DNA of 64,000 nt from Chryseobacterium culicis (GCF_900108365.1 NZ_FNWQ01000001.1:62001-126000), one strand, 5' to 3'. Positions 1 to 10,375 are shown, numbered from the stretch's first letter. Translations and numbers: made by a program. The notes: generated from the letters alone by a model not told the origin.

Positions 1-2930
1 ATCATAGGAAGCGGTAATTCTGTAACGTTCACGTACTGTTTATAAACACAGCCATTGAAGGTAAGTTCTACCCAATAACTCCCCGGTGCAACGTTGGTAA
101 TAGAAGGAGTAGTAGCTCCCGTACTCCATAAATATCTCTCAAAGCCTGGGCCGGCATCCAAGGTCGTGGTAGTTTTCGGACAAATGGCCTTATCTACAAG
201 TATATCAGATTTTTTGGGAACCTTGATATTGATTATAAGGGTACCTACTTCAGGACACACTCCATTTTTTTCAAAACGAATGTAGTAAGTCTGAGAAGTA
301 ATTATGTTCACTGGAGACGAAATTATATTTACATTATTCTGAGCATCTGATAACGTTGCATGAAATGTATAGGTAACATTGGGATCCAGTGTAAACTGAG
401 GAATAAACTGGGTTAAATTAACACTTTTCGTTCCATCCAGATTATCATCACAAACGCTTTCAGTAACAGTTTTGGTAATCAAAGTTACTTTAGCCCCGAT
501 ACTGAACTGTAAAGGTTTGATAACAGTGGCACATCCATCAGGAGAATCCACCCTGATATAAATGGTGGTCGCTGCAGTATAGCTCCAGTTGTTGGGAAGT
601 GTATTGGTGTTTCCTGCATTGGCATCAGCAAGATTGGCATAATATCTTACGGTGGTAAAGTAGTTCGGGTTATTTAATACAATAGGAGTGACGTTGGAAA
701 GAGTGACCGTGATTGTGCCATCCAGATTATCATCACAGAAAATACCATTGTAGTTATCCAGAACAATTGCTTTGTTGAAGAGCGATAATGTGATTTGTGC
801 TATACTTTTACAGCCAATACTATTTTTCACAACAGCATATACAATAGTTCCGTTGGGTGCATTGTAGGCTGTTGTATTGGTAATGAGTGCTGCTGCGTTT
901 TCATTTTGAGCATCCAAAAGGGTAGGATAATAGGTAATAGTAACCGGAGAATTGCTTGTGACGTTAGCGGTAGTCAGGTTGAATGTTCCCTGTCCGTTAA
1001 TGTCGCAGGCAAATAATGTTGCATTCATTACCGTAAGAGCCTGAATATTGATGGTAACCGTTACTGTTTCACAATCCGGAAAGTCGGGATCATTGCCGCA
1101 GAATGTGTAGGTGAATGTGTCTGTTCCTGATGTACCCGGAGTATTTACCGTGTAGGTAATTATTCCAGTTGCTGCATTTATTGTTGCGGTTCCCAGTGTA
1201 GGGGCGGTTGTAATTGCTACCGTATTGGGAGCAGTTGCCTGTGTAGAGCTGCTTAATGCAGGAGTTATGGTCTGTGAAGTACAGACATTGTAGGTTTTAG
1301 TGCTTAGCTTGGTGCAGTTCAGAACTTTAAACTGCTGCGTAACCAGAGGAGCACAGCTTCCCATTGTAACAGAACAGGTATAATATCCGGGAAGTGTAGG
1401 GGTGATGGTAGACGCTGTTGCTCCGGGAACTATAGTTCCGTTTCTGTACCATTGATAAGTATCATAGATAAGAGGATCTACCGTAAGAACTACCCCGGGA
1501 ATGCAACCACTTCCGGACTGTAAAATCACAGGCTGCGTAGGGAAACCTGCAAAAAATCCTCCATATCCTACCGCATCACTTCCCGCTGTGATCCCTGCCA
1601 TAATGGCTTTATCGGAAACAACGGTGATGGTTCCTGTTACATTGGGAATTCCATAGGTTACCCAATTGGTGGTTCCGGTCATGTTGTAAGGCCCTGTAAT
1701 TGCGAGGGGAGTGGCACTGTTTACGGTAACGTTGGCTCCTCTTTCTGTAATAAGATTCAGTTTTGTCGGAATGTTCAGAACTCCTCCGATATTACCGTTG
1801 GAGTGAACAAAATTTTCATTAATCAACCCCAGCTCATTGATCTGTTTTGGAAGATAGCAGTTGAGAGCAGGAATAAAGTTGAATCCTCCTGTAGCTGTTT
1901 CATTTCCCGAGTTGGAATCTCCGGCTAAGATCTGGTATACATACGCATTCTTTGATGTTTTCAGATATAAGTTGTAATGGCCGTTTCCCTGAAGAATATA
2001 TTTGGAATCAGGGACAACATAGTATTTCCCTGCATTGATGGTTGCTATAGGAGGAATTTCATTATTGACGAAGATTTGCGTATTGTCTTCCGTAGCAATG
2101 ACAACAGCACCTTCCATATTGGCACCTATAGGTCCGTTACCTTTTACGAGAGCAAATTCATTTCCAAGCCTGTTGACTGGTACCGCCTGGTCCATCAGAA
2201 TATCGGAACTGGAAGGGAAATTTCCGGCATATTGCCCATTGAAGTTTCCGTTGGTGACATTGACGGGTTTGTTTGCTACAATTTTTGAACCAATGAATCC
2301 GTCAGAGTTTCCTGTAATATCTCCAATTCCATCAATGATATAAGATTGTCCCTTATTTAAAGTAAAAGTCATGGTTGGATTGGCAGCTCCAGTCATCCCG
2401 TTAGAGAACTGAACGGTAGGGCTGTATCCGGAGATGGTAACCGTAGTATTGTCTTCTGTTGCCAGTACGCTGGTCATGAAGTTCAGGATCGAATTGCTTA
2501 CCGTGATAGGAGCAGATGCTGCATAAAATGTAGTTCCGGTAGAGGGAATTCCCTTAGAGGTAATAATTTCCGCATGGTTGAATACCGAAAATCTCAGATT
2601 GGCATAAAAAGGAAATTCTGCTTTTAAATACAATCCTTTGGTAGTAGGTGTAAACAGATCTGTCTGTTGTGTGGTAATGATATAATTCCTAAGGACATCG
2701 AATTTCTGAGGGTTGTTCTTGCTGATATTCACCGTTCCGATCAGAACATTATTGTTATAAATGTTTACCGGAAAAGGGGTGGTTCTGCTGGTAGATAAAT
2801 ACAGTTTCTGATAAGGATTGGGTGCGCCTGTCCTGTCTACCATCGGAGCGAACCAGTGCTCACGGTCCAATTGTGCGAAGGTAGAGGTGAAAATATAAAA
2901 TATAAATAAAAAAGATAGAATTTTCTTCAT
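1..2930 (-). CDS. Giant T9SS-type surface protein, IgGFc-binding-like (3' end outside window)
   Basis: About 976 residues are visible and the C-terminus lies beyond the left edge. It opens with a signal peptide ending TFAQ, then the motif D-REHWFAPM shared with the two following paralogs. The first ~470 residues carry repeated ATEDNT and SKG motifs typical of IgGFc-binding-protein N-terminal-like domains. After that come Ig/PKD-like beta modules (for example DTYQWYRNG near residue 495) and a cadherin-like stretch with TFTYTFCGN. The two complete paralogs end in a type B T9SS sorting domain, so this one probably does too, but that is not visible. Inferred role: cell-surface adhesin exported by the type IX system. 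It is the last gene of the tandem set and is separated from its upstream paralog by two hairpins, so it may have its own promoter. Confidence 0.85.
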   Translation of the reverse strand, partial: MKKILSFLFIFYIFTSTFAQLDREHWFAPMVDRTGAPNPYQKLYLSTSRTTPFPVNIYNNNVLIGTVNISKNNPQKFDVLRNYIITTQQTDLFTPTTKGLYLKAEFPFYANLRFSVFNHAEIITSKGIPSTGTTFYAASAPITVSNSILNFMTSVLATEDNTTVTISGYSPTVQFSNGMTGAANPTMTFTLNKGQSYIIDGIGDITGNSDGFIGSKIVANKPVNVTNGNFNGQYAGNFPSSSDILMDQAVPVNRLGNEFALVKGNGPIGANMEGAVVIATEDNTQIFVNNEIPPIATINAGKYYVVPDSKYILQGNGHYNLYLKTSKNAYVYQILAGDSNSGNETATGGFNFIPALNCYLPKQINELGLINENFVHSNGNIGGVLNIPTKLNLITERGANVTVNSATPLAITGPYNMTGTTNWVTYGIPNVTGTITVVSDKAIMAGITAGSDAVGYGGFFAGFPTQPVILQSGSGCIPGVVLTVDPLIYDTYQWYRNGTIVPGATASTITPTLPGYYTCSVTMGSCAPLVTQQFKVLNCTKLSTKTYNVCTSQTITPALSSSTQATAPNTVAITTAPTLGTATINAATGIITYTVNTPGTSGTDTFTYTFCGNDPDFPDCETVTVTINIQALTVMNATLFACDINGQGTFNLTTANVTSNSPVTITYYPTLLDAQNENAAALITNTTAYNAPNGTIVYAVVKNSIGCKSIAQITLSLFNKAIVLDNYNGIFCDDNLDGTITVTLSNVTPIVLNNPNYFTTVRYYANLADANAGNTNTLPNNWSYTAATTIYIRVDSPDGCATVIKPLQFSIGAKVTLITKTVTESVCDDNLDGTKSVNLTQFIPQFTLDPNVTYTFHATLSDAQNNVNIISSPVNIITSQTYYIRFEKNGVCPEVGTLIINIKVPKKSDILVDKAICPKTTTTLDAGPGFERYLWSTGATTPSITNVAPGSYWVELTFNGCVYKQYVNVTELPLPM

Positions 2931-2993
2931 TCAGTAGTAGTATTTATCACAAATTTAATAATAAAAAGCATTGAACACTTGAAAATCTAATAA

Positions 2994-3023
2994 AAAAGCT
3001 TTGATTTTAAAATCAAAGCTTTT
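2994..3023 (-). terminator. Perfect 30-bp palindrome, possible second terminator
   Basis: A perfect inverted repeat centred at 3008/3009, with a T run on the minus strand beyond its left arm. It lies between the true terminator of the 3101-5923 gene and the start of the 2930 gene. It could be a back-up terminator or a regulatory hairpin in the leader of the next gene. Confidence 0.5.
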
Positions 3024-3047
3024 ACAAATCTATACAAGGACTAAAAA

Positions 3048-3078
3048 ATAAGCCACGATTATTACAATCGTGGCTTAT
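3048..3078 (-). terminator. Rho-independent terminator of the 3101-5923 gene
   Basis: A 13-bp perfect stem (ATAAGCCACGATT) with a 5-nt loop, followed on the minus strand by TTTTTAG. It sits 22 bases past the stop codon. Confidence 0.85.
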
Positions 3079-3100
3079 CAATATAGTTTTAAACTAATTA

Positions 3101-5923
3101 TTACTCTCTGTTTTTAACAAGAATCCAACCTGTGTATTTTATTGGAGTCTTTTCTTTATTGGATTCATTCCATGTGATGTGATACCAGTATGTTCCTGTT
3201 CCCAGCTTCTTATCAAAGTGTTTTCCGTCCCATCTGTAGTTATTGAATTTATTTCCGGTAAATACCATATTTCCATATCTGTCATAGACTACGAAGCTTA
3301 GATTTTCTTTGTAAGCAAGTTCACTGTAATCTATAAAGTCATTGACATTATCTCCATTAGGGGTAATGGCGTTTAATAGATTAGGGATGGTAACTTCTAC
3401 CGAAACAGGGGTACAGTTATAAAAATCTTTTACATAGAAAGTATGCTGTCCTCTGCTTAATCCTGTGAAGGTACTTGAATCCTGCCAGTTAGCGGTTCCG
3501 TCAACTGCATATTTGTAAGGAGCTTTACCACCGCTTACCACTACTGTTGCAGTATTGTTGTTGATCTCAATAGTCTGAATTACCGGATCTTCCACTTTTT
3601 TCACTTTTACCGTTTGAGTAAGGAAACATCCGTTTTTACCAAGTACTACGGTGTATTCTCCAACGCCTACATCTCTGATACCTGAAGTAGTAGCGCCTGT
3701 GCTCCATTGGTAAGAATCGTATCCGGAACCTGCATCCAGATTAGTTTTTGCATCCATACAGATGTACTGGTCTACAAGGATCGGAGATTTTTTGATTGGA
3801 AGTACAATTAATTCAATTTTTGCATTGGCTGTACATCCTTCAGCAGTGGTTACTTTCACATATACAAATCCTCCTGTTGATGGGAAGTTCGTAGGGGTTG
3901 TAATTTCGTTAATACCTGCTGTAAGGTCATTCAGCGTACGGTAGTATTTTTTCGTAACGGCATTATAGTCTGTTACTTTTGCTTTTGTAAGATCAAAATA
4001 AGCGTAAGGATCTACATCATACCAGCATGCTTTGATAGAAGTATCAGTTACGATGAAAGGCACTACAGTCAGATTTAATGTCACCTGCTCACAATCTGTA
4101 AATTCTACAGAGTTTCCACAGAACTTGTAGACAATTTTGTCTGGTCCTAAATATCCGGGATTTGGCGTATAAGTGATCGTTCCGTTTGGATTCACTACTG
4201 CTGTCCCTTTTGTAGGAGGAGTTAAAATGACTACTGTACTTGGGACCACAGTCTGAGTGGAAGAAGTAAATGTAGGCGTGATAATTTTAGTAGAGCAGGC
4301 ATTAAGAGCCTGGGTGGTTTCTTTTAAACAGGTTTGTACTTTATAAACAGGTGTTGTAACAGGAGGACATGTTCCCATGGTTACTTTCACCGTATAATTT
4401 CCGGATTGGGTAGGAGTGTAAGTAAAAGAAGTTGCCCCCGAAATAGCTACTCCGTCACGGTACCATTGGTAGGTTTCATATCCGTCATCTAATTCAAGAA
4501 CGATACCCGGTACACATTCCCCTGTTTTTTTAGCAATTACGGGGATAGATGAGAATCCTGCAAAATACCCTCCGTATCCGGCAGAACTAAATCCTCCGTT
4601 GATACCAGCCGTTACAGCTTTTGTAGAAGTAATATTAATATTTCCCGTTACTCCGGTAATTCCATAGGTAACCCAGTTAGAATTTCCTGCCACCGGATAT
4701 GGTCCGTCTGCTGCGGCGATAGGCATACCATTTAGCAATACGGTAGAACCTGTTTCTGTCAGGATATTCAGTTTTACAATGATATCCTGAACTGCACTTG
4801 CTCCTGATGTACCGATCGGCATCTCATTAATCTTTCCGATTTCGTCAATTTTTCTCGGAAGAAAACAGTTTAATGGCGGAATATAGTTGAATCCATTGGT
4901 GGCATCACTTCCCAGAATTCCAATAAATTGATATAAATATACATTTTTAGTCGTCGAAATGAACATATTTGAATGTCCTGAAGTACCCTGAGCTACATAG
5001 CTGGTTTCATTGATTCTGTACCATTCTCCGGCAGCAAGCGTTGCAACAGAAGTACCTCCGCCATTTAAAAATACCTGAGTGTTGTCTTCAGTAGCAACAA
5101 TAAGACCTCCTTCCATATTTAAGTTAGGGGCAGTAGATCTGGTTTTTACCATTGCAAAAGTATTTCCAAGTCTATCCACCGGAACCGACTGATCCAGAAC
5201 CGGGTCACTCCCTGACGGAGCAGTAGAGAAGTTGGCATTACAGCTTCCGTTAGTAAGAGTTATTGGTTTGTCAGCAACTATTTTTGCACCGATAAAACCA
5301 GTCTTATTTCCAGACTGGCTTCCAGATCCTGCAAGAATGAAGGACTGACCTTTCTGCAGCGTAAATGTATGAGTATTACCTGTAGGTGAGCCATTAATAA
5401 AAACAACTCCGGCAGCTCCATTCCAAGATACTGTTACATTAGTATTGTCTTCAGTGGCGAGTACCCCTGCTGTAAAGTTTTGAATAGTGCTGGTATTGGT
5501 ATTGGGCGCTGTAGCAACAAAAAATGTTTTTCCAATTCCCGCTTTCCCCTTACTGGTAATAACTTCTCCATGAACACTTTGTGCCAGTCGTAAACTACAG
5601 TAAAAAGGTTTTGCAGCTTTTAAATACAGTCCTTTATTACCAACAGTAAAGGCTTCAGTAGTGGTGCCAGTAGAAATAAGGCTATTGGTAACCTTGTAAG
5701 TTTGCGGGCTGCCTTTACTGATGGTAACCGTAGTTACTACAGCGTTATTGTTATAAATGGTTACATCAATGGGAGTTAATGAATCAGTGGAAAGATATAG
5801 CATATTAGTATACCCTCCAACACTGTCATAATAAGGAGCAATCCAGTGCTCGGTATCCCTTTGTGCAAAGAGTGTATTAATTGTCAAAAAAATTAATACC
5901 AGACTGAGTAGAAATCTTTTCAT
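3101..5923 (-). CDS. T9SS-exported IgGFc-binding-like surface protein with type B C-terminal sorting domain
   Basis: 940 aa. Signal peptide MKRFLLSLVLIFLTINTLFAQ, then an IgGFc-binding-like N-terminal region to about residue 460 (ATEDNT repeats, LDQSVPVDRLGN). An Ig-like module follows (YQWYRDGVAISGA, ~485), then a cadherin-like segment (~550-620), an SprB-like stretch (VVVSGGKAPYKYAVDG, ~795) and a C-terminal gliding-motility-associated domain (ITPNGDNVNDF to the terminal KNRE, ~850-940). Type B domains of this kind route proteins through the type IX system and fix them at the cell surface. Paralog of both neighbours and the shortest complete copy. Ligand unknown. A TAATTTTG box lies 23 bases upstream of the start. 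Confidence 0.9.
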   Translation of the reverse strand: MKRFLLSLVLIFLTINTLFAQRDTEHWIAPYYDSVGGYTNMLYLSTDSLTPIDVTIYNNNAVVTTVTISKGSPQTYKVTNSLISTGTTTEAFTVGNKGLYLKAAKPFYCSLRLAQSVHGEVITSKGKAGIGKTFFVATAPNTNTSTIQNFTAGVLATEDNTNVTVSWNGAAGVVFINGSPTGNTHTFTLQKGQSFILAGSGSQSGNKTGFIGAKIVADKPITLTNGSCNANFSTAPSGSDPVLDQSVPVDRLGNTFAMVKTRSTAPNLNMEGGLIVATEDNTQVFLNGGGTSVATLAAGEWYRINETSYVAQGTSGHSNMFISTTKNVYLYQFIGILGSDATNGFNYIPPLNCFLPRKIDEIGKINEMPIGTSGASAVQDIIVKLNILTETGSTVLLNGMPIAAADGPYPVAGNSNWVTYGITGVTGNINITSTKAVTAGINGGFSSAGYGGYFAGFSSIPVIAKKTGECVPGIVLELDDGYETYQWYRDGVAISGATSFTYTPTQSGNYTVKVTMGTCPPVTTPVYKVQTCLKETTQALNACSTKIITPTFTSSTQTVVPSTVVILTPPTKGTAVVNPNGTITYTPNPGYLGPDKIVYKFCGNSVEFTDCEQVTLNLTVVPFIVTDTSIKACWYDVDPYAYFDLTKAKVTDYNAVTKKYYRTLNDLTAGINEITTPTNFPSTGGFVYVKVTTAEGCTANAKIELIVLPIKKSPILVDQYICMDAKTNLDAGSGYDSYQWSTGATTSGIRDVGVGEYTVVLGKNGCFLTQTVKVKKVEDPVIQTIEINNNTATVVVSGGKAPYKYAVDGTANWQDSSTFTGLSRGQHTFYVKDFYNCTPVSVEVTIPNLLNAITPNGDNVNDFIDYSELAYKENLSFVVYDRYGNMVFTGNKFNNYRWDGKHFDKKLGTGTYWYHITWNESNKEKTPIKYTGWILVKNRE

Positions 5924-5945
5924 GTGTATGGAATTAGGATTTCTA

Positions 5946-5953
5946 CAAAATTA
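5946..5953 (-). promoter_or_regulatory. Candidate -7 box (TAATTTTG)
   Basis: Matches the Bacteroidota TANNTTTG -7 motif 22 bases before the start at 5923. No clear TTG -33 element was found at the usual distance, so the 79-bp gap could equally be an internal operon spacer. Confidence 0.35.
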
Positions 5954-6002
5954 AAATAAAAAATGAAATACTTTTAATAAAATTTAAATAAATGTTAAAA
6001 AG

Positions 6003-9000
6003 TTATTCCCGATTTTTAATTAAAAGCCATCCTGAGTACGAAACTGGTAATTGGGTGTCAGGCTCAATCCATTTGATAATATACCAATAAGTTCCCGTAG
6101 GAAGATTTCTTCCATTCACTCTTCCGTCCCAGGTATAATTTTTGTCTGAGGACTTGTAAACAGAGGCTCCGTAGCGGTCTGACACCTCAATGGAAACATT
6201 TTTTTTGATTCTTAATTCTGAATAATTGAGGAAATCATTAATTCCGTCTCCATTCGGAGTGATGGTATTGATCAAGTTCAGCACTAAAAATTCCTTGGTT
6301 ACATGGCTGCATCGGTCTGATCCTAGGACATACACTGTATGAAGGCCTCTGGATAATCCTGTAAAAACATTGGATGTCTGATAATCGAAGCCATTTAATG
6401 AATATTTGTAAGGAGCTGTTCCTCCGCTTACAGAAACAGTTGCTGTAGTACCTGTTACTTCAATTTTAGTGATAGTGGGCGCCTGTGAAGTTGTTACATT
6501 AACATGTTGGCGGTATACACACCCGTTGGATCCAAGATCTACATAATAAGATCCGGGTCCTACGGAAATACTTGAAGATACAGCCCCTGTACTCCATAGG
6601 TATGAAGTGAATCCGGGACCTGCGTCCAGCATTATTTTTTCATCAGAACAAATGACCTGATCAAGAAGTTTCTCAGATTTTTTAGGTGTTTTCAGTGTAA
6701 GAGTTAAAACAGCCGTGTTAGGACATGCCGTATTGCTTTGAAATCTTACATATAACACCGTTGAGAAAGAAGTAAGTGTCTGCGAGGCGGAAATAGGATT
6801 TAATCCTGCCTGCGCATTTGCCAGTGAAGTATAAAAAGATAATACCACTCCCGGATCTGCAGTAAATAATGATTTGTAGTCATTAAGATTTACCGCTTCT
6901 GAACCATTAATATCATTATCGCAGATATCGGCCTGCGCATTACCGGTAATCAAAGGGATTTTATTTCCGATTGTAAAGTTGATTTGTCCAAATGCAGGCG
7001 GGCATTCTCCCGTGACCCCGGATACTCTTATATAAACGGTAGTATTCGCGGTGAAAGTCCAGTTGGCAGGAAGTGTATTGTTATTGCCTGCAGTAGCGTC
7101 TGCCTGGCTGAGATAGTATTTTACGGTGAAGCTGGCAGGATTGGTTACAATCTGAGGGGTTACGTTTGTAAAATTAACACTTACAATTCCATCAAAATTA
7201 TCGTCACAAATTGCGGCATTGAAGTTATTTGTATTAATATTGGGTGTAGGATAAGTATTTAAAGTAATGGTGGCTGTTTGAGAGCATCCATAGACAGAAG
7301 TTACTTTCGCATATATGGTTCCGGCCGGTCCTGAATAGGCTGCCGGATTGGCAATCTGCCCTGTTAAATTTTGATTACTGAAATAAGTGACTGTTGCCCC
7401 GGGTTCCGAAGTTACACTAGCTGTAGTCAGGTTGAATGTTCCGTTTCCGTTAGCAGCTGCGCAAGAATTTAAAGAAGCATTATTTACCTGAAAAACATGG
7501 GTGTTGATTACAATTTTAAAATATTCAAAAGCTGCCGGGTTTCCGTTCCCCTGAATATAATAAGTAAATGTATCCGTAGTATTAGCTGTAATACCAGCAT
7601 TAGGAGTATATATGAGCTGTCCTGTTGTCGGATTTATGCTTACGTTTCCGTTGGTGGGTGATACAATAATATTGGTATAAGAAGGATCAATAGTTTGGGT
7701 TGAATTACTAAATACCGGAGTGATAATTTTTGTATTACAAGATCCAATATCATAAGTAGTTGTAGTGACAGGCGGACAAGCAGTATAATCAAATTCAGCA
7801 GTAAGCCTGGATTCACAGTTTGTTCTGGTGATATAGCAGGTGTATATTCCGGAGCCGTAAAGATCCGGGTTGATGGTTGGGGTAGTAGCTCCTGTAATCG
7901 GGTTTCCGTTCAGATACCATTGGTAGGCATCATAACCGGATTCTACAGAAAGCTGAACGCCGTTATAACAGTCACCAGTTTTTGTAATTACCGGAACAGA
8001 AGAAAATCCTGCAAAATATCCTCCGTATCCTACCGCTCCGTTTCCGGCAGCAATACCTGCTGTAACAGGTTTCGTAGAACCTACAGTAATATTTCCTGTC
8101 ACACTTGGAATAGAATACGTAACCCAGTTCGGATTTCCTGTTACCGGAGCCGGGCCTGTACCCGCTGCAATAGGGTTTCCATTGATCGTCACAGCAGCAC
8201 CAGCCTGAGTAATAATATTAAGTCTTGTATTAAAGGTATCATTCCCGATCTTGTTAATAAATCCGATCTCGTTAATTTCCTTGGGTAAGAAACAGCTAAG
8301 CGGTGGTATAAAATTCATTCCCCCTGTGGCATAAACGGTTCCACTGGAAGTTCCGGCCAGAAGCTGGTACACATATACATTATTATTGGCGGAAATACTC
8401 ATATTGTAATTTCCGTTCACCTGGTTTACATAGTTGGTTCCCTGAACAACATAGTATTGCCCTGCATTAAGGGTAACATTATTCAAAAGGGTTCCGTTTA
8501 CAGTAAGCTTTGTATTGTTTACCGTAGCAATCACTACGGCTGCTTCCATTCCTGAATTAGCGGGTCCGTTTCCTTTCATCATTACAAAATCTTTTCCCAG
8601 TCTTTCTACCGGCACCGCCTGATCCATCAGCACATCTACATTGGTGTTATTTTGGGTAGTGTAGATACTGTTAAAGTTTCCGTTAGTTACAGAAATCGGT
8701 TTGCTGGCAACAATTTTTGCGCCTACCAATCCTGTTAAGTTGTTAGAATTAAGATTACTCTGAGCCTCAATGATGTATGACTTTCCTTTATTAAGGGTGA
8801 AAGTTCTTGAGGGAGCAGAAATTCCGTCAGAGAAAACAACAGCCGGATTATATCCTGATAAAGTTACGGTGGTATTATCTTCTGTTGCGGTTATTCCGAT
8901 AGTGGAGTTCACATAAGGTTTGGCTGTGGTATTGGGAGCCATTCCTGCAAAGAATGTTCTTCCGAGTGCGGCTAATCCTTTTGAAGTAATAAATTCAGCC

Positions 9001-9353
9001 TGATCCTGTACGCTGAATCTGTAGCTTGCAAAGAATTTTTTGTTTCCTTTTACATACAGTCCCATGGAATTGGATGTAAAAAGGCCGGATGGAGCAGAGG
9101 AAATCATCATATTATTCGGGATGGTTACCTGAACCGGGTTTCCTTTGCTTACCTGAACGGTAGAAAATAGATTGTTATTGTTAAATACCTGTACAGAGAA
9201 AGGTGTTGTTTCATTGGTTGAAAGATAAAGATAGCCTTTCGGGGTGCCAAGGAGGCTGCTTGCAGACATGGGAGCGATCCAATGTTCAGAATCCAGTTGT
9301 GCATTCACCAGCAGACAAAAAAAAGAGCAAAAAGCGAGTAGAAGTTTTTTCAT
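6003..9353 (-). CDS. T9SS-exported IgGFc-binding-like surface protein, longest paralog
   Basis: 1116 aa. Signal peptide ending LLVNAQ. N-terminal IgGFc-binding-like region to ~460 (SKGLAALG, ATEDNTTVTLSG, LMDQAVPVERLG). Then YQWYLNGNPITGAT, a cadherin-like segment with DTFTYYIQGNG, and three or so repeats of roughly 90 residues carrying ICDDN/DICDNDINGS and YVRF/YIRVSG motifs. An SprB-like stretch (VSVSGGTAPYKYSLNG) precedes the type B T9SS domain (ITPNGDGINDF to terminal KNRE). The extra central repeats account for its greater length than the 940-aa paralog. Predicted surface-anchored, calcium-stabilised adhesin. It is first of the tandem set in transcription order and has a TAAATTTG box upstream. 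Confidence 0.9.
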   Translation of the reverse strand: MKKLLLAFCSFFCLLVNAQLDSEHWIAPMSASSLLGTPKGYLYLSTNETTPFSVQVFNNNNLFSTVQVSKGNPVQVTIPNNMMISSAPSGLFTSNSMGLYVKGNKKFFASYRFSVQDQAEFITSKGLAALGRTFFAGMAPNTTAKPYVNSTIGITATEDNTTVTLSGYNPAVVFSDGISAPSRTFTLNKGKSYIIEAQSNLNSNNLTGLVGAKIVASKPISVTNGNFNSIYTTQNNTNVDVLMDQAVPVERLGKDFVMMKGNGPANSGMEAAVVIATVNNTKLTVNGTLLNNVTLNAGQYYVVQGTNYVNQVNGNYNMSISANNNVYVYQLLAGTSSGTVYATGGMNFIPPLSCFLPKEINEIGFINKIGNDTFNTRLNIITQAGAAVTINGNPIAAGTGPAPVTGNPNWVTYSIPSVTGNITVGSTKPVTAGIAAGNGAVGYGGYFAGFSSVPVITKTGDCYNGVQLSVESGYDAYQWYLNGNPITGATTPTINPDLYGSGIYTCYITRTNCESRLTAEFDYTACPPVTTTTYDIGSCNTKIITPVFSNSTQTIDPSYTNIIVSPTNGNVSINPTTGQLIYTPNAGITANTTDTFTYYIQGNGNPAAFEYFKIVINTHVFQVNNASLNSCAAANGNGTFNLTTASVTSEPGATVTYFSNQNLTGQIANPAAYSGPAGTIYAKVTSVYGCSQTATITLNTYPTPNINTNNFNAAICDDNFDGIVSVNFTNVTPQIVTNPASFTVKYYLSQADATAGNNNTLPANWTFTANTTVYIRVSGVTGECPPAFGQINFTIGNKIPLITGNAQADICDNDINGSEAVNLNDYKSLFTADPGVVLSFYTSLANAQAGLNPISASQTLTSFSTVLYVRFQSNTACPNTAVLTLTLKTPKKSEKLLDQVICSDEKIMLDAGPGFTSYLWSTGAVSSSISVGPGSYYVDLGSNGCVYRQHVNVTTSQAPTITKIEVTGTTATVSVSGGTAPYKYSLNGFDYQTSNVFTGLSRGLHTVYVLGSDRCSHVTKEFLVLNLINTITPNGDGINDFLNYSELRIKKNVSIEVSDRYGASVYKSSDKNYTWDGRVNGRNLPTGTYWYIIKWIEPDTQLPVSYSGWLLIKNRE

Positions 9354-9372
9354 GCGTTATTATAAGGGGCCG

Positions 9373-9380
9373 CAAATTTA
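9373..9380 (-). promoter_or_regulatory. Candidate -7 box (TAAATTTG) of the adhesin array
   Basis: TAAATTTG lies 20 bases before the start at 9353. A TTG occurs at 9405-9407, giving a 24-base spacer, slightly longer than the 17-23 bases usual in flavobacteria. Confidence 0.55.
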
Positions 9381-9501
9381 AACATTAATAATCTAATTTT
9401 TATGCAAAAAAAGTTTTGAAATAACGTTTATTCGGTATTTGCTGAATATTTAAAATTCCCTTCATATTGCGTTAATAATCACATGTTTTTCCGTAATAAA
9501 A

Positions 9502-9526
9502 AATCCCGGTGAACTTCACCGGGATT
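9502..9526 (-). terminator. Terminator of tsf
   Basis: Stem AATCCCGGTG/CACCGGGATT with a tiny loop, followed on the minus strand by TTTTTATT. It lies 25 bases past the tsf stop. A T run on the other side also makes it bidirectional in form. Confidence 0.85.
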
Positions 9527-9550
9527 CTATATTTTTTTGAAAGGGACAGC

Positions 9551-10375
9551 TTATAGGCTTACTCTTACAAATCCTGTTACTTTTAGGTCTGCATTTACAG
9601 ATTTTACGTAATCAGCAACTGACATACTTCCGTCTTTAATGAAATCCTGGTGTACCAAAGTGTTGTCTTTGTAGAATCTCTGCATTTTACCTTTAAGGAT
9701 ATTATCGATAATGTTTGCAGGCTTACCTTCTTCAGTAAGTTTGTGTCTTTCAATTTCTAATTCTTTATCAATAGTCTCCTGAGAAACTCTTGTTTCGTCC
9801 AAAGCGATTGGGTTCATAGCAGCAACCTGCATAGAAACAGCTTTAGCAGCTTCGTCAGCTCCGTCTACTTTAGCAGAAAGAGAAGAGATTGCAGCAATTT
9901 TGTTTCCAGCGTGGATGTAAGCTCCTAAGAAATCTCCCTGGATTCTTTCAAAAGATCCGATTTCGATTTTCTCGCCGATAACTCCTGTTTGCTCAATTAA
10001 TTTTTCAGCAACAGTCATTCCGTGGAAGTCAGTAGCTAAAAGCTCTTCTTTAGTAGCTGCGAAGATAGCCATTTCAGCAATTTCGTAAGCTAGCTCGATG
10101 AACGCTTCGTTTTTCGCAACGAAGTCAGTTTCGCAGTTTAGAGAGATTACTACACCTAAAGTGTTGTCCTCGTTTACTCTTGCAATTACAGCTCCTTCAG
10201 AAGATTCTCTGTCAGCTCTGTTAGCAGCAACTTTTTGTCCTTTTTTTCTAAGGATATCTACCGCTTTTTCGAAGTCTCCTTCAGCTTCAACTAGAGCTTT
10301 TTTGCAGTCCATCATACCTGCACCTGTTTGGTTTCTTAATTTAGCTACGTCTGCAGCAACTGGTGTATAAGACAT
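9551..10375 (-). CDS. tsf: Translation elongation factor Ts
   Basis: 274 aa, full length. EF-Ts catalyses GDP/GTP exchange on EF-Tu in the cytoplasm. The N-terminal UBA-like region carries the signature LRNQTGAGMMDCKKAL (~13-28), and the core has NCETDFVAKN (~80), the segment that contacts EF-Tu. It has its own TATCTTTG promoter box and terminator. Many bacteria place tsf directly after rpsB, but here the upstream neighbour is a divergent secreted-protein gene, so tsf is a stand-alone unit. Confidence 0.97.
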   Translation of the reverse strand: MSYTPVAADVAKLRNQTGAGMMDCKKALVEAEGDFEKAVDILRKKGQKVAANRADRESSEGAVIARVNEDNTLGVVISLNCETDFVAKNEAFIELAYEIAEMAIFAATKEELLATDFHGMTVAEKLIEQTGVIGEKIEIGSFERIQGDFLGAYIHAGNKIAAISSLSAKVDGADEAAKAVSMQVAAMNPIALDETRVSQETIDKELEIERHKLTEEGKPANIIDNILKGKMQRFYKDNTLVHQDFIKDGSMSVADYVKSVNADLKVTGFVRVSL

